Shown one piece after another: positions 32,914 to 42,048 of a stretch of DNA of 56,684 bases. The DNA comes from a virus. The stretch is taken from positions 1 through 56,684 of IMG/VR virus record IMGVR_UViG_3300026518_000013; one strand, 5' to 3'. The translations under genes were made by a program, and so were the position numbers. Numbering within the stretch: the first letter of the stretch is position 1; each line of letters opens with the position of its first letter. The notes below the pieces were generated by a model, which saw only the letters and a program-made list of their open reading frames with translations, was not told the DNA's origin and did no database searches.

Positions 32914-33913
32914 TTAATTCCCACAAATCAATTACCTGTTCCCGTAAATCTTTTTCCCATCCATTCTCTTCAATAATTTGAATAGATTTTTCCAAACTTC
33001 GATCCAAATTCTCACCATTAAATGTATATACTGACGAACCATTATATTGTTTAATAAACTTTAAATTCTCCCTAATATCATCAATTCCATAATCAAATAA
33101 AATAGTTAAATCTGCTTCCCTATATGGTGCCCAAACAGAATTTTTAAACACTTGTATTCTTGATGTAACACCTATTACTTTTTTAATTTGTTTTCCTTTT
33201 ATTGTAACTACTTTTTTAATTTTTTCCAACAAATTTACTTTCAATCGAACAGACGAATAAAAACCAATCGCTTCACCACCCGGAGAAACATATTTCTGAC
33301 CAAACATGCCGGCATTTGCATTAATCCTAACTTGATTGGAAGCTACTAATAAATAATTTTTTTGCTTCAAAATACGAGCAGTTTTACGTAATTCCTCAGA
33401 AAATTCTTTTGCCCGACGCATTCCCATCTTATCCCCCTCTTGATTATCCATTTCCAAATTAGTAGATAATGCAGCTAATGAATCGGCCATAATCCCATTA
33501 ATTTTTGTAGGGTCATTTGGTTGCCAATTACGAATTGAGGAAAAAACTTCCGGAATAGTATCAGGAGTAGTATAATCCATTTCATCAATTTGCAAATCAA
33601 ATAAACGAGCAAAAGTAGTATTCAATCTTGCTTCCGGGTCATGAAAGAGAATACCCCCACCTAATCGTTGAATATTACCGGCAATTTCACACAACATAAC
33701 AGTCTTTCCAGAACCAGATGGACCGAATATTTCCACCATAATACCACCCAGTAAACCACCCCCACGAATACGACCACCAGAAATCGCCAAATCTAATAAA
33801 GTAGAACCAGTTGAAATAACTTGTGAAATATTTCCATCATATTGAAAATTTTTATCATTAATTTGGGAAATACTATTACTTATTTTTTCTGCTAAATTTG
33901 TACGTCGTATCAT
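32873..33913 (-). CDS. RecA/UvsX-like recombinase, 346 aa
   Basis: RecA core: STGSTLLDLAISGG, P-loop EIFGPSGSGKTVM at about 62-74, ILFHDPEARLN, Walker B-like NGIMADSLAAL near 140, and LLVASNQVRINANAG...SPGGEAIGFYSSVRL as loop 2 and following strand. The short C-terminus fits phage UvsX types. Works with the SSB at 34272 in strand invasion and recombination-dependent replication. Overlaps the upstream gene by four bases. Confidence 0.9.
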   Translation of the reverse strand: MIRRTNLAEKISNSISQINDKNFQYDGNISQVISTGSTLLDLAISGGRIRGGGLLGGIMVEIFGPSGSGKTVMLCEIAGNIQRLGGGILFHDPEARLNTTFARLFDLQIDEMDYTTPDTIPEVFSSIRNWQPNDPTKINGIMADSLAALSTNLEMDNQEGDKMGMRRAKEFSEELRKTARILKQKNYLLVASNQVRINANAGMFGQKYVSPGGEAIGFYSSVRLKVNLLEKIKKVVTIKGKQIKKVIGVTSRIQVFKNSVWAPYREADLTILFDYGIDDIRENLKFIKQYNGSSVYTFNGENLDRSLEKSIQIIEENGWEKDLREQVIDLWELIEKKFASGRKKER

Positions 33914-34260
33914 TTAATTATATGGTTTAAAATATAATCTTCATCTTGTTTAGTTAATCGCAAAATAGATAAATCAATTTTTACACTCTCTAAAAAATCA
34001 TTAAATTCAACATCAATTAAATTAATTTTTCCTTGTTCAATTAAAGAATTTCTCTTTTTAGCCCAATTTGATGAATAATTTTGGGTAATAGCTATTCGAG
34101 CTTCCTGTAACTTATTAGAATAATCACTAAAATAAGTATGAAGAACTACCCGAATCAAAGCTGACCGGGTAGTTCCTGAAGCTCTTTTCAAAAGATTCAA
34201 ACGATAAACATCCTCTTTTGAAAGATAAACACCAATAAAATCAAAATTTTTTATTTTCAT
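33910..34260 (-). CDS. Ribbon-helix-helix-like regulator, about 116 aa
   Basis: Two starts are possible. ATG at 34275 would put GGAGG inside the gene; ATG at 34260 uses that GGAGG as ribosome-binding site and is preferred. Residues FIGVYLSKEDVYRLNLLKRASGTTRSALIRVVLHTYF form a beta-helix-helix typical of Arc/CopG-like DNA-binding proteins. The C-terminal half is helical. It may regulate early transcription or the RecA operon. No target is visible from sequence alone. Confidence 0.72.
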   Translation of the reverse strand: MKIKNFDFIGVYLSKEDVYRLNLLKRASGTTRSALIRVVLHTYFSDYSNKLQEARIAITQNYSSNWAKKRNSLIEQGKINLIDVEFNDFLESVKIDLSILRLTKQDEDYILNHIIK

Positions 34261-34271
34261 TTTTTCCTCCA

Positions 34272-35375
34272 TCAATTAGCTTCTTTTTTTTCAATACAAC
34301 TATCCCAAATTTCACAAGTATCACATTCTTCAAATTTATCGGTATCTATTCCAAATTTATGACCATATGGACAAATATGTTCATTAACTTGCATTTGTGA
34401 TTCTTCCATTTTTTCCGGTTCCTCTACTTGCTTTTCAACTACCAATTTTTTACGTCTAATCGGTTTCTCTTCTTTCGGTTGCAATTCCTTCTCCTGATGA
34501 ATAATTTTTTTCCGGCGTCTGACCAATTTTTCTTCTTCCGGTTCCTCTATTTCCTCTTTAATTACTGATTTCCGGCGTCTGACCAATTTTTCTTCTTCCG
34601 GTTCTTCCTGTTCTTCTTTTAATTGTTTAACATCATCATCATCCAATTCAAAGAAAAGTTTTGTTAATTCATCATAAGATATTTCATGCAAAATTTCATC
34701 CAACTTAGGAACTTTACTTAAAATATCATCTTCATACACCGCATCCCTCTCCAAAAAATCAATACGACTTGCTTTTGCAAAAGGTTTTCCCCCTCCAAAT
34801 GAATCACTATCAAAACGAATTTTCAATGTATATCCTTCCTCCAAATCCGGAAAAGCAGCCATATCCGGATCTTCATTTAATTCATCATCCAGTAAATCCT
34901 GAAACAAATAATGAGACATATCCCAAATATGAATTTTTTCATCAAAATCTTTATTCCCAATAGGAATAATAACATAAAGTATACGTTTAGAAGTTTTTAA
35001 AACATCAGTTTCCGACTTTTCAGCTCCTTCCCGAAATAATTTTGCCCGATATTCACAAATTGGACATTTTTTACCAAAACTTGTAGGACAAATAACTGTA
35101 CTCTTTTCCGGTCCAATATTACGATGAATCTTAAAAGGACGCCTATACCAATAAGTACCCGGAACAGCAATTTCATTTTCATCATCACGATCAGGATGTT
35201 TCTCAACAGTTACCTGATATGGTAAAATATCTATTAATACCCTACTACCAGGTTTTGGGGAAAAAATAGGAATACCATGAGGTAAATCCAAATACCCAAA
35301 TCCTGTTGTTTCATTTTTTGCTTTTTCTGCAGTTTTCCGAATTTTATCACGGAAACCCATTCTTTTTTTTGCCAT
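34272..35375 (-). CDS. gp32-like single-stranded DNA-binding protein, 367 aa
   Basis: The middle carries the T4 gp32-type zinc and OB region: VICPTSFGKKCPICEYRAKLF around 95-115. Acidic stretch LFFELDDDDVKQLKEEQEEPEEE around 240-262. Then three imperfect repeats of EEPEEEKLVRRRK (about 258-330), encoded by DNA repeats. It ends with a second Cys cluster (HICPYGHKFG...ECDTCEIWDSC), seen in related phage SSBs. Coats unwound DNA and binds replisome partners through its tail. Confidence 0.82.
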   Translation of the reverse strand: MAKKRMGFRDKIRKTAEKAKNETTGFGYLDLPHGIPIFSPKPGSRVLIDILPYQVTVEKHPDRDDENEIAVPGTYWYRRPFKIHRNIGPEKSTVICPTSFGKKCPICEYRAKLFREGAEKSETDVLKTSKRILYVIIPIGNKDFDEKIHIWDMSHYLFQDLLDDELNEDPDMAAFPDLEEGYTLKIRFDSDSFGGGKPFAKASRIDFLERDAVYEDDILSKVPKLDEILHEISYDELTKLFFELDDDDVKQLKEEQEEPEEEKLVRRRKSVIKEEIEEPEEEKLVRRRKKIIHQEKELQPKEEKPIRRKKLVVEKQVEEPEKMEESQMQVNEHICPYGHKFGIDTDKFEECDTCEIWDSCIEKKEAN

Positions 35376-35401
35376 TTTAATTTAATTTTTAGTTATACAA
35401 T

Positions 35402-35902
35402 CTATTTTTTACGTTGCATCATTCTTGAAGCAATCACTTCATTTACTCTTTTTTCCTTTGCTTTTTTCTCCCATTCCCGATTTATATTATTAGGAATTGA
35501 AGGACCAGCAAAATACTGTTGACCAAATAATCGTACCAAATTTTCCAAAGCACTTTTCCTATGGTCCATTGCATCAACTGCAGCTTGTGCCACATTTTGT
35601 TCATATTTAGAATTAATTACATCTAAATTTGCCTCAATATAATTCGGTTGTTTTAATATAGTATTAAAAATAACTGTTTCAGTCAATTTAGTATTTATTT
35701 CAAAACTTTCCGGATTTTCTCGAATTTCCCGATCTAATTGTGCTTTTACTAATTCTAACTGTGTCTTTGCTTTTTCAACTCGCCTCTTCCAAAAAGCCAA
35801 ATTCTTGGCATATTTCAACATCAACATAGGTTGCTCTAACCATTCCAAATCTAACGCATCCTGGTCAATTTCAATGTCATGTTCATAATCTAAATTTTCC
35901 AT
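35402..35902 (-). CDS. Hypothetical helical protein next to SSB, 166 aa
   Basis: Acidic start (DYEHDIEIDQDALDLEWLEQP), a long helix KNLAFWKRRVEKAKTQLELVKAQLDREI and a basic C-terminus (EWEKKAKEKRVNEVIASRMMQRKK). Position beside SSB and RecA suggests a recombination mediator of UvsY type; there is no sequence proof. A TGTATAAC lies before the next gene (SSB). Confidence 0.68.
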   Translation of the reverse strand: MENLDYEHDIEIDQDALDLEWLEQPMLMLKYAKNLAFWKRRVEKAKTQLELVKAQLDREIRENPESFEINTKLTETVIFNTILKQPNYIEANLDVINSKYEQNVAQAAVDAMDHRKSALENLVRLFGQQYFAGPSIPNNINREWEKKAKEKRVNEVIASRMMQRKK

Positions 35903-35904
35903 AT

Positions 35905-36120
35905 CTAATCAAAATTAAATTTAAAACGTTCTTCATTTTTTTGCATACATAAAACAGCATATTCATTTAACACTGACTTAGGTAATTCCCGCCAATCAAA
36001 CTGAGCCTCTTCCATAGCATAGAAAAGTAATTCTTTACCTACTTTTGCTGTTGAAGGAAAAGCCGAATCCGCAGGATAAAGTTTTTCAATTACATCAATT
36101 AATTCCTGTTTTGTCTTCAT
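35905..36120 (-). CDS. Small hypothetical protein, 71 aa
   Basis: Helical: TKQELIDVIEKLYPADSAFPSTAKVGKELLFYAMEE. Ends two bases before the 166-aa gene. Not recognised. It overlaps the start-side neighbour by 26 bases. Confidence 0.62.
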   Translation of the reverse strand: MKTKQELIDVIEKLYPADSAFPSTAKVGKELLFYAMEEAQFDWRELPKSVLNEYAVLCMQKNEERFKFNFD

Positions 36121-36298
36121 TTCTACATTTATTATATAAAGTTAACAATCTATCAGAATATATTCCCATACTAAATTGCCTACCTAATACACCACAATTC
36201 TTACATTTATATACCCAAACATTTTGTCCATGTTTATCAATTTTTTCTTTTATTTTTTGCCAATCATGTACACCATTATGTAATCTATCAATAAACAT
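36095..36298 (-). CDS. Small Cys-containing protein, 67 aa
   Basis: Contains VYKCKNCGVLG, half of a zinc-ribbon, and a later single Cys (YNKCRNE), so a metal site is possible but incomplete. Lies between clamp loader and SSB genes. Function unknown. Confidence 0.62.
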   Translation of the reverse strand: MFIDRLHNGVHDWQKIKEKIDKHGQNVWVYKCKNCGVLGRQFSMGIYSDRLLTLYNKCRNEDKTGIN

Positions 36299-36301
36299 TA
36301 A

Positions 36302-37207
36302 TTAACTTTTCACTACCGTATAACAAGCTAAAATCAATCGAGCAAATCCACCAGAATAAAAATAATCAGAAAATTCATCAATAACAATTGCAGCCCGATC
36401 ACTTGTTTTATTAAGTAGCACACTTTGGGAATAACCTAAAACATGCCGGCGAATACTTTCCGGGTCTTCATCTTTTAATCCTTTCAAAATATTAGAAACC
36501 TTTTTCCAAGGACTACCATCAATAAGTGCCCGACACAATTCAATACTTTGTGATTGTGCTTCCGCTGTTTGTTTTGCTATTTGCAATCGTTGGTCTTCCG
36601 GAGAAGCCAATACTTTTTCCAAAATTTGCAAAGCATTACGCGGATGACCAAAACTATCCTGAATTATTTGCTCATATACCAATTTTTGCAAATTTTCCCC
36701 CTCTTGCCGGACCACTCGACGAAGCAAATGCATCATTTCATTATCATTGAAAACCTTCACTTCAAAAATAGTAGTCCTACCTTTTATTGTAGAAATCAAT
36801 TTTTGAGGGTCAGTAGTAGCCAAAATAAAATAAACATGTTTTGGGGTATCCTCCAATATTTTTAACATTGCATTTTGAGCATCATTACTTAATTTATGAC
36901 ATTCATCCAAAAGAAATACCCGACATTTACCATTCATTGGAGCATATTGCGCCCGTTTCCGGATTTCACGAATAGTATCAATCCCCCTAAAATCAGCACT
37001 ATCAATTTCAACAAAATCACCTCCCGCACCCAATTCATCAGCTATAATACGAGCAAGCGTAGTTTTGCCACAACCTGTTGGTCCAGTCAATAAAGAAGAA
37101 TGAGGAAATTTACCAGTTTTCAATAAACTTTTAATAGTATAAACAACCGCTTTATTTCCAATAACTTCATCAAAATTTTTTGGTCGATATTTCAAATATA
37201 AACTCAT
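36302..37207 (-). CDS. Clamp loader subunit (DnaX/RFC-like), 301 aa
   Basis: AAA+ ATPase: YRPKNFDEVIGNKAVV start, P-loop LLTGPTGCGKTTLARI near 40-55, DEXH-type VFLLDECHKLSNDAQNAMLKILEDTP around 99-125 with SRC-like region altered to STIKGRTTIFEV, and sensor 2 GHPRNALQILEK. Loads the sliding clamp encoded at 39852. A TGTATAAT sequence is 15 bases upstream of the ATG. Confidence 0.9.
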   Translation of the reverse strand: MSLYLKYRPKNFDEVIGNKAVVYTIKSLLKTGKFPHSSLLTGPTGCGKTTLARIIADELGAGGDFVEIDSADFRGIDTIREIRKRAQYAPMNGKCRVFLLDECHKLSNDAQNAMLKILEDTPKHVYFILATTDPQKLISTIKGRTTIFEVKVFNDNEMMHLLRRVVRQEGENLQKLVYEQIIQDSFGHPRNALQILEKVLASPEDQRLQIAKQTAEAQSQSIELCRALIDGSPWKKVSNILKGLKDEDPESIRRHVLGYSQSVLLNKTSDRAAIVIDEFSDYFYSGGFARLILACYTVVKS

Positions 37208-37249
37208 AATCTTATTTTTATTATTATACAGTAAATTTAATGATTCATT

Positions 37250-38638
37250 TTAAACTTCATACTCATATTTATCAGCCCAAGGTTTATCCACGTCTGTTAT
37301 TTCAAAAGAAATGTCTAACGGGACAATAATCCAATCCCAAGTAGCAGGTAATTGTTGAGTAGTGATTTCCCTTATTTTTTGATAAACTTTTTGCAATTCA
37401 TTCGGGTTAACATCCAAAACCATAGCATCATGAATCTGACCAATTAATTTAGTATCCATATTATTTTCAAACAACCACTTATCCATCTGAATAAAACTCC
37501 AAAGTAAACAATGAAATGCAGCGCCTTGTACCGGATAATTGATAACTTGATTGCGTCTATAAATCCCCCTATAACGAAAACCAGTCAATGAATCAAAATA
37601 ACCTTTTCTTTGATAAGCTGCTAACCACCGGTCTTTCCATTGTTGATATACCTTAAACCGACGATTCCAGAAATCATCTTCAACTTGCTTTATATGATTT
37701 TCAAACTGGTTATAATTTTTTATACCCTGGTTAATTAAATGTGAAGAAATAGGAATACCATTTGGTAAAGTCACTCCTTCTTTACCACTAAAACGGGAAT
37801 GTGGTAACTTAGTCCATTTAGCCAAACTATCCGCACATCCAACATAATAATCACCATAAAATTGCGGAAAAACAAAACCATTTTTTGCCGCAGAACGTAA
37901 ATACCCGTATTCTGGAATATGCCGGTCAAAATCATCAATCTTAAATAATTGTGCAGCTAAATCCCTGTGCATATCATTATGCTCACTGGTTAAATATTTT
38001 AACATTGTTGGGTCTTTATGATAACAAGCAGCGATAGATACTTCTAATTTTGAAAAGTCAGCTTCCATCAATAAATGTCCCGGACGAGCATAAATAGCCC
38101 TACGAACTGCTTTCATTGCTTCTTTATCCCGTTTTGGTATATTCTGAAAATTTGGCCTATCACTACTACTACGAAAAGTTATAACATTATGTAAATTAAA
38201 AAACGGGTGAATATATCCATCAACTTGTTCGCGTTCAAAATTCTCCAAATAAGTATCCCGAATTTTTTGTAATTTACGTATTTTCAAAATTAAATCTAAT
38301 CCCAATACATCTATTTGTGATAATGTCTCATCATCAGTCTTTCCAAATCCTGCGGCCGTAGTATTAATTGGTTTTAATTTATACTTGTTATATAAAATGT
38401 CACGTAACTGTAAAGAAGAATTGATATTTATTTTTGCACCAAAATACTTTTCCCAATCTTTATATAATTTTGTCTGATGTAATTCCCGTTCTAAATGTTT
38501 AACTTTAAATGTAATACGCTTTTTTTCCTTATGTAAATAATTCAAATCAATACGCATTCCTACCTGCTCCGCCTTAGATAAAGCAAGTACCCCCTCATGA
38601 AATAACTCATACGCGTCTTTTTGAGTTAACTTACTCAT
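37250..38638 (-). CDS. DNA polymerase I-type polymerase domain, 462 aa
   Basis: Family A polymerase without an exonuclease part. Motif A MEADFSKLEVSIAA (Asp194, Glu199), motif B RSAAKNGFVFPQFYG (Arg248, Lys252, Tyr261), NYPVQGAAFH near 368-376 and motif C QIHDAMVLDV (Asp404). In most relatives motif C is HDE; here the Glu is Ala405. N-terminal helices 1-130 form the thumb. It overlaps the exonuclease gene by eight bases, so the two proteins are surely made together and probably form one enzyme. Confidence 0.9.
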   Translation of the reverse strand: MSKLTQKDAYELFHEGVLALSKAEQVGMRIDLNYLHKEKKRITFKVKHLERELHQTKLYKDWEKYFGAKININSSLQLRDILYNKYKLKPINTTAAGFGKTDDETLSQIDVLGLDLILKIRKLQKIRDTYLENFEREQVDGYIHPFFNLHNVITFRSSSDRPNFQNIPKRDKEAMKAVRRAIYARPGHLLMEADFSKLEVSIAACYHKDPTMLKYLTSEHNDMHRDLAAQLFKIDDFDRHIPEYGYLRSAAKNGFVFPQFYGDYYVGCADSLAKWTKLPHSRFSGKEGVTLPNGIPISSHLINQGIKNYNQFENHIKQVEDDFWNRRFKVYQQWKDRWLAAYQRKGYFDSLTGFRYRGIYRRNQVINYPVQGAAFHCLLWSFIQMDKWLFENNMDTKLIGQIHDAMVLDVNPNELQKVYQKIREITTQQLPATWDWIIVPLDISFEITDVDKPWADKYEYEV

Positions 38639-39851
38639 ACCCCAACTCCTTTCGTTGTTTTTGCATTAATTTAAAAGTAAATAAAGAATCCAACCCACAA
38701 TACAACATCATTTTATGTCGGTTAATAGGATTAGAAATGATTTGTCTTATTTGATTTAATGCATTTGAGTCTTTTTCATCTTTCGATTTTAACCAATCTT
38801 CAATATCAGAATCATAATCATATACCCCAAAATTAACAAAAGTTTGAAATTTCAAACCAACCGTACCCGGAATATTATTAAGTAAATGAGCAGCCTGCAT
38901 AGAATCCCAAAACCAACCTTTAACTTGAATACCAACAATTTGTCTCATCCAAAGATTTTCATATTTCATATTATGAGCAACCTTTTTTATTATTGGTTTT
39001 TCCATAATTCTACGCAATAACTTTAAATTCTTTATATCATTTGGAAAAGGGATAACAAAAGCCTGGTTAGGTGAAATAGCAAAAGAAATAATTTCAATAG
39101 AATGCCCTGGTTTATATGGTTTCAAACCAGTTGTTTCCAAATCAAAAGCAATTATTTCCTGTTTAAGTAAATGTAATAATAATTTTCGGACCGGTTGCAC
39201 CCCTTCAATAATCTTAATCTTGCTTGTATAATCAATTTTATATAGTTGTAAAGCATTTTCTTTTGCCTTGCCTATATAATACTTAACTAATACCTCAATC
39301 TCTTTATACTTGCGGAAATTAAATAAATAATCCCTCCCCCAAATAGGTAATACAAAAGTTTGCAAATCAAAATCAGGTATCAAATAACCAACCCACCGGT
39401 CCAAAAACCCCAATCCTTTTTGCCAACGATTTTCATATAATACTTTTAATGGTAAATCACCAAAAGTAATAATAAGCCGTGGTTTTAATTTTTTAATCAA
39501 TGAAATTAACTTAATCTGACAACTTTGAATAACTTTTGTAATTTTTGATTTCTTTGAAATATGACAAAAAACCGCAGAAGCAATAACTATTTCCTCTTCT
39601 AATAAACCAACTTTTTTCAAAAATTGCTTAAAAAAAGCACCTTGTGAACCTGACAATAATTTACCCCGCAAATCTTCTTTTTCAGTAGGGGAATCAATTA
39701 AAACCAAAATTTTACCGGACCCGGAACCAATAATTGGTATTTGTGGGGTCTTGCAATACTTAGATAATCCACAAGTCACGCAATTATTATATCCAACAAA
39801 TCCAAAAGAAGCCCGTGATTCCTTTTTTGAAAATAATTCCATATCATTCAA
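38631..39851 (-). CDS. UDG-like domain fused to DnaQ-type 3'-5' exonuclease, 406 aa
   Basis: Residues 20-190 resemble family 4 uracil-DNA glycosylase: four cysteines placed as for an Fe-S cluster (C24, C27, C96, C111), LRGKLLSGSQGAFFKQFL and RLIITFGDLPLKVL. The catalytic GEAPGxxED motif is reduced to LIDSPTEKED, so activity is doubtful. Residues 215-400 are a Pol I-type proofreading exonuclease: AFDLETTGL (Asp237, Glu239), VAHNMKYENLWM, and YCGLDSL (Tyr384, Asp388). It supplies proofreading to the polymerase next door. Confidence 0.83.
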   Translation of the reverse strand: MNDMELFSKKESRASFGFVGYNNCVTCGLSKYCKTPQIPIIGSGSGKILVLIDSPTEKEDLRGKLLSGSQGAFFKQFLKKVGLLEEEIVIASAVFCHISKKSKITKVIQSCQIKLISLIKKLKPRLIITFGDLPLKVLYENRWQKGLGFLDRWVGYLIPDFDLQTFVLPIWGRDYLFNFRKYKEIEVLVKYYIGKAKENALQLYKIDYTSKIKIIEGVQPVRKLLLHLLKQEIIAFDLETTGLKPYKPGHSIEIISFAISPNQAFVIPFPNDIKNLKLLRRIMEKPIIKKVAHNMKYENLWMRQIVGIQVKGWFWDSMQAAHLLNNIPGTVGLKFQTFVNFGVYDYDSDIEDWLKSKDEKDSNALNQIRQIISNPINRHKMMLYCGLDSLFTFKLMQKQRKELGYE

Positions 39852-40865
39852 CTATTCAATAAGTGCAGCCGAACCATAATACCAATGATCTGTTTTAAAA
39901 GAAATGAAATTATTACCAATAACCATTATATTGACTTCTTGTAAAACAGCCATCAAAAAATTAGGATTAATTTGCATTTCCAACGGGTCAAAATTATACT
40001 TAACATTCAATTCTTCCTGAAACCAACCATTGTCAGTTTCGATTGAAACTTTAAGACGATTATTGTTAAAATACAAATTAACAAGCGGGTCAAATTTCAA
40101 AGTTTTAGAAAAAACCATTGCCTTTTCCAAAGTCACCGTCAAACTGGATGGAATCTTAACTTTGGGTCCTTCATTATTCAAAAAAGGAGTAAAATCAACA
40201 AACTCCGCATCGTATAATTTAACTGATAAAATTGCATTATCTGCAGTCTTAAAATATGCCCATTCTTTAACCACATAAATATGAGTCAATTCCAATACCA
40301 ACAACCGGTCTAAAATATCCGCCGTAATAAGAAAATCAAAATCAGCTAACTTCTGACCAATATTAGCCTGAAATAAACGAAAACCATCAGTAGCCTGAAT
40401 AACACCATCTGATTTAAAATTAACTGCTCGCAAATTCATCCGGGTCATATCCCGGGAACAATTTTCTTTTGCTTTTAAAAGTAAAGAAATAAACTTATCC
40501 CCTAATTTAATCCAATCAAAATCAATATCTTCAAACCGATCATATAATTCTAAGGCCAACGCAGAAACCGGAAAACCAGCCCTTGTTCTTTTTTGCTTAC
40601 AAAGCAATTCATTTTCTTTTATTTTCATTTCCAATGGTATATCATTTTTTAATTTGCTTAAAAATGATTCAAAAATTACACCATCTGTCATTGCTTCAAA
40701 ATCAAATTGCATAGGATACCTTGCAATCATCATTTCATTAAAAGCAATCAAATATTTTTTTGTAAACGCTATTTGACTGGCGTCTCCTAATATATTACTG
40801 GTTGAAATAGCGCTTTTACAAACGCTCATTGCGTCTCTTAATCGTTGCACCTCTTTTATTTCCAT
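39852..40865 (-). CDS. Sliding clamp (DnaN-like), 337 aa
   Basis: Beta-clamp pattern: MNLRAVNFKSDGVIQATDGFRLFQAN in the middle (the L..V.F...G...ATDG.RL signature), then repeated ITADILDRLLVLELTHIYV and a C-terminal third domain ending in a hydrophobic strand. Shorter than bacterial DnaN. Its stop is directly before the exonuclease start. With clamp loader and polymerase it forms a phage replisome core. Confidence 0.85.
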   Translation of the reverse strand: MEIKEVQRLRDAMSVCKSAISTSNILGDASQIAFTKKYLIAFNEMMIARYPMQFDFEAMTDGVIFESFLSKLKNDIPLEMKIKENELLCKQKRTRAGFPVSALALELYDRFEDIDFDWIKLGDKFISLLLKAKENCSRDMTRMNLRAVNFKSDGVIQATDGFRLFQANIGQKLADFDFLITADILDRLLVLELTHIYVVKEWAYFKTADNAILSVKLYDAEFVDFTPFLNNEGPKVKIPSSLTVTLEKAMVFSKTLKFDPLVNLYFNNNRLKVSIETDNGWFQEELNVKYNFDPLEMQINPNFLMAVLQEVNIMVIGNNFISFKTDHWYYGSAALIE

Positions 40866-41001
40866 TTTTTTTATTTTTAATCATTTGTAATTGCTTATGA
40901 TGAATGTTATCCTTTATTATATTGTAATAACTTAATAATCCGTGAGAATACTCAAAATCTAATAATTCTTTAATGTCAAATGTCCCTAAATAAATTTTCA
41001 T
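40816..41001 (-). CDS. Small hypothetical protein, 61 aa
   Basis: Residues 1-40 (KIYLGTFDIKELLDFEYSHGLLSYYNII) look like a normal small protein. The last 17, basic, overlap the clamp start in another frame. The start is two bases after the transglycosylase stop. It may be real and translationally coupled. Not recognised. Confidence 0.5.
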   Translation of the reverse strand: MKIYLGTFDIKELLDFEYSHGLLSYYNIIKDNIHHKQLQMIKNKKNGNKRGATIKRRNERL

Positions 41002-41003
41002 AA

Positions 41004-42047
41004 CTAAAAAAGCATATTTAATCCAGTAAATTTAAACCGCGTTGGATATTCCGGCATATGAGAAATTAAATCCTCATAATACTTAACATTGAATAAATCC
41101 CGTTGTGGATAATTATTAGAAACACCAGATTCTTTAATAAATTCCGCTAAACGCTTTTCCCTTTTACTTTTTGGTTTTCTTTCCGCCCAACGTATATTTT
41201 GACCATCTACTTTTGTGTCTTGTGAAATTTTACGAAAATAAGATTTTCCAACTTTGAACCCCATTTGATTGATATAATCAATCAAAAACTTCTTTTCTTT
41301 ATCCGGTAAAGTAAATAAATGTTTTGCCAATTGTTTAACCTTTGGACTACGTGATGACACCCCAATAACCATAGCATCATGATAATCAAAAGACCCATTT
41401 ACATATTTTGGAACTATAAGATTCCCCATACGAGCCTGTAATACCCAACTGGTTGAATCCACAGAATACCAAGGATAACGCCACATTAAATTTATACGCG
41501 TCATACCAAATCCATGAACTTTAATTTTTGGATAACCCTTTTCATCACAAATATAGTTAGTAAATAAATAATCCAAAAAATTAGTCACATTAGGAACCCT
41601 GACCATTCCACCAATACCAATAAAATCATACTTTTCAACCAATGGTTTCAAATATTTATCCGGATTTTCACCATAATGAAATACAGGTAACGGGTGTAAT
41701 CCGGCTTCCTCCATAATTTGTAAATTTTTTAAAGAATTATCCGGATTATCAATATCATCTAAATTTGCATAGACATCAATTTTATCTTCATACTGCTTAA
41801 TAAAATCAATGTAATCATAAATATCAATTGACACCCCCCGTGTTTTTGCGGAAAAAGCCCCAGAATCCAAAAAAAGTTGAATATTTTTCTCCATAACTTC
41901 AATGTAAAAAAGGTGTTGCACTAAACCACCAGGCTGCGCATAAAAATAACTAATCAATCGTGGTTTATTTTCAAAAACATTAATAAGTGGGTAATACTTT
42001 TGACTAATATTACCCACTACATAATTGCCTGATTGATAAAGTATCAT
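41004..42047 (-). CDS. dpdA: DpdA-like DNA 7-deazaguanine transglycosylase, 347 aa
   Basis: TGT-superfamily TIM barrel in the short phage form: LFLDSGAFSAKTRG with Asp61, VYANLDDID, PVFHYGENP, FIGIGGMVR, HGFGMTR and YSVDSTSW with Asp197. Family knowledge: DpdA swaps guanine in DNA for a 7-deazaguanine base made by the Fol/Que enzymes. Here it stands next to FolE, QueC, QueE and QueD, so the substrate is probably preQ0. The gene starts one base after the FolE stop. Confidence 0.85.
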   Translation of the reverse strand: MILYQSGNYVVGNISQKYYPLINVFENKPRLISYFYAQPGGLVQHLFYIEVMEKNIQLFLDSGAFSAKTRGVSIDIYDYIDFIKQYEDKIDVYANLDDIDNPDNSLKNLQIMEEAGLHPLPVFHYGENPDKYLKPLVEKYDFIGIGGMVRVPNVTNFLDYLFTNYICDEKGYPKIKVHGFGMTRINLMWRYPWYSVDSTSWVLQARMGNLIVPKYVNGSFDYHDAMVIGVSSRSPKVKQLAKHLFTLPDKEKKFLIDYINQMGFKVGKSYFRKISQDTKVDGQNIRWAERKPKSKREKRLAEFIKESGVSNNYPQRDLFNVKYYEDLISHMPEYPTRFKFTGLNMLF

Positions 42048-42048
42048 G

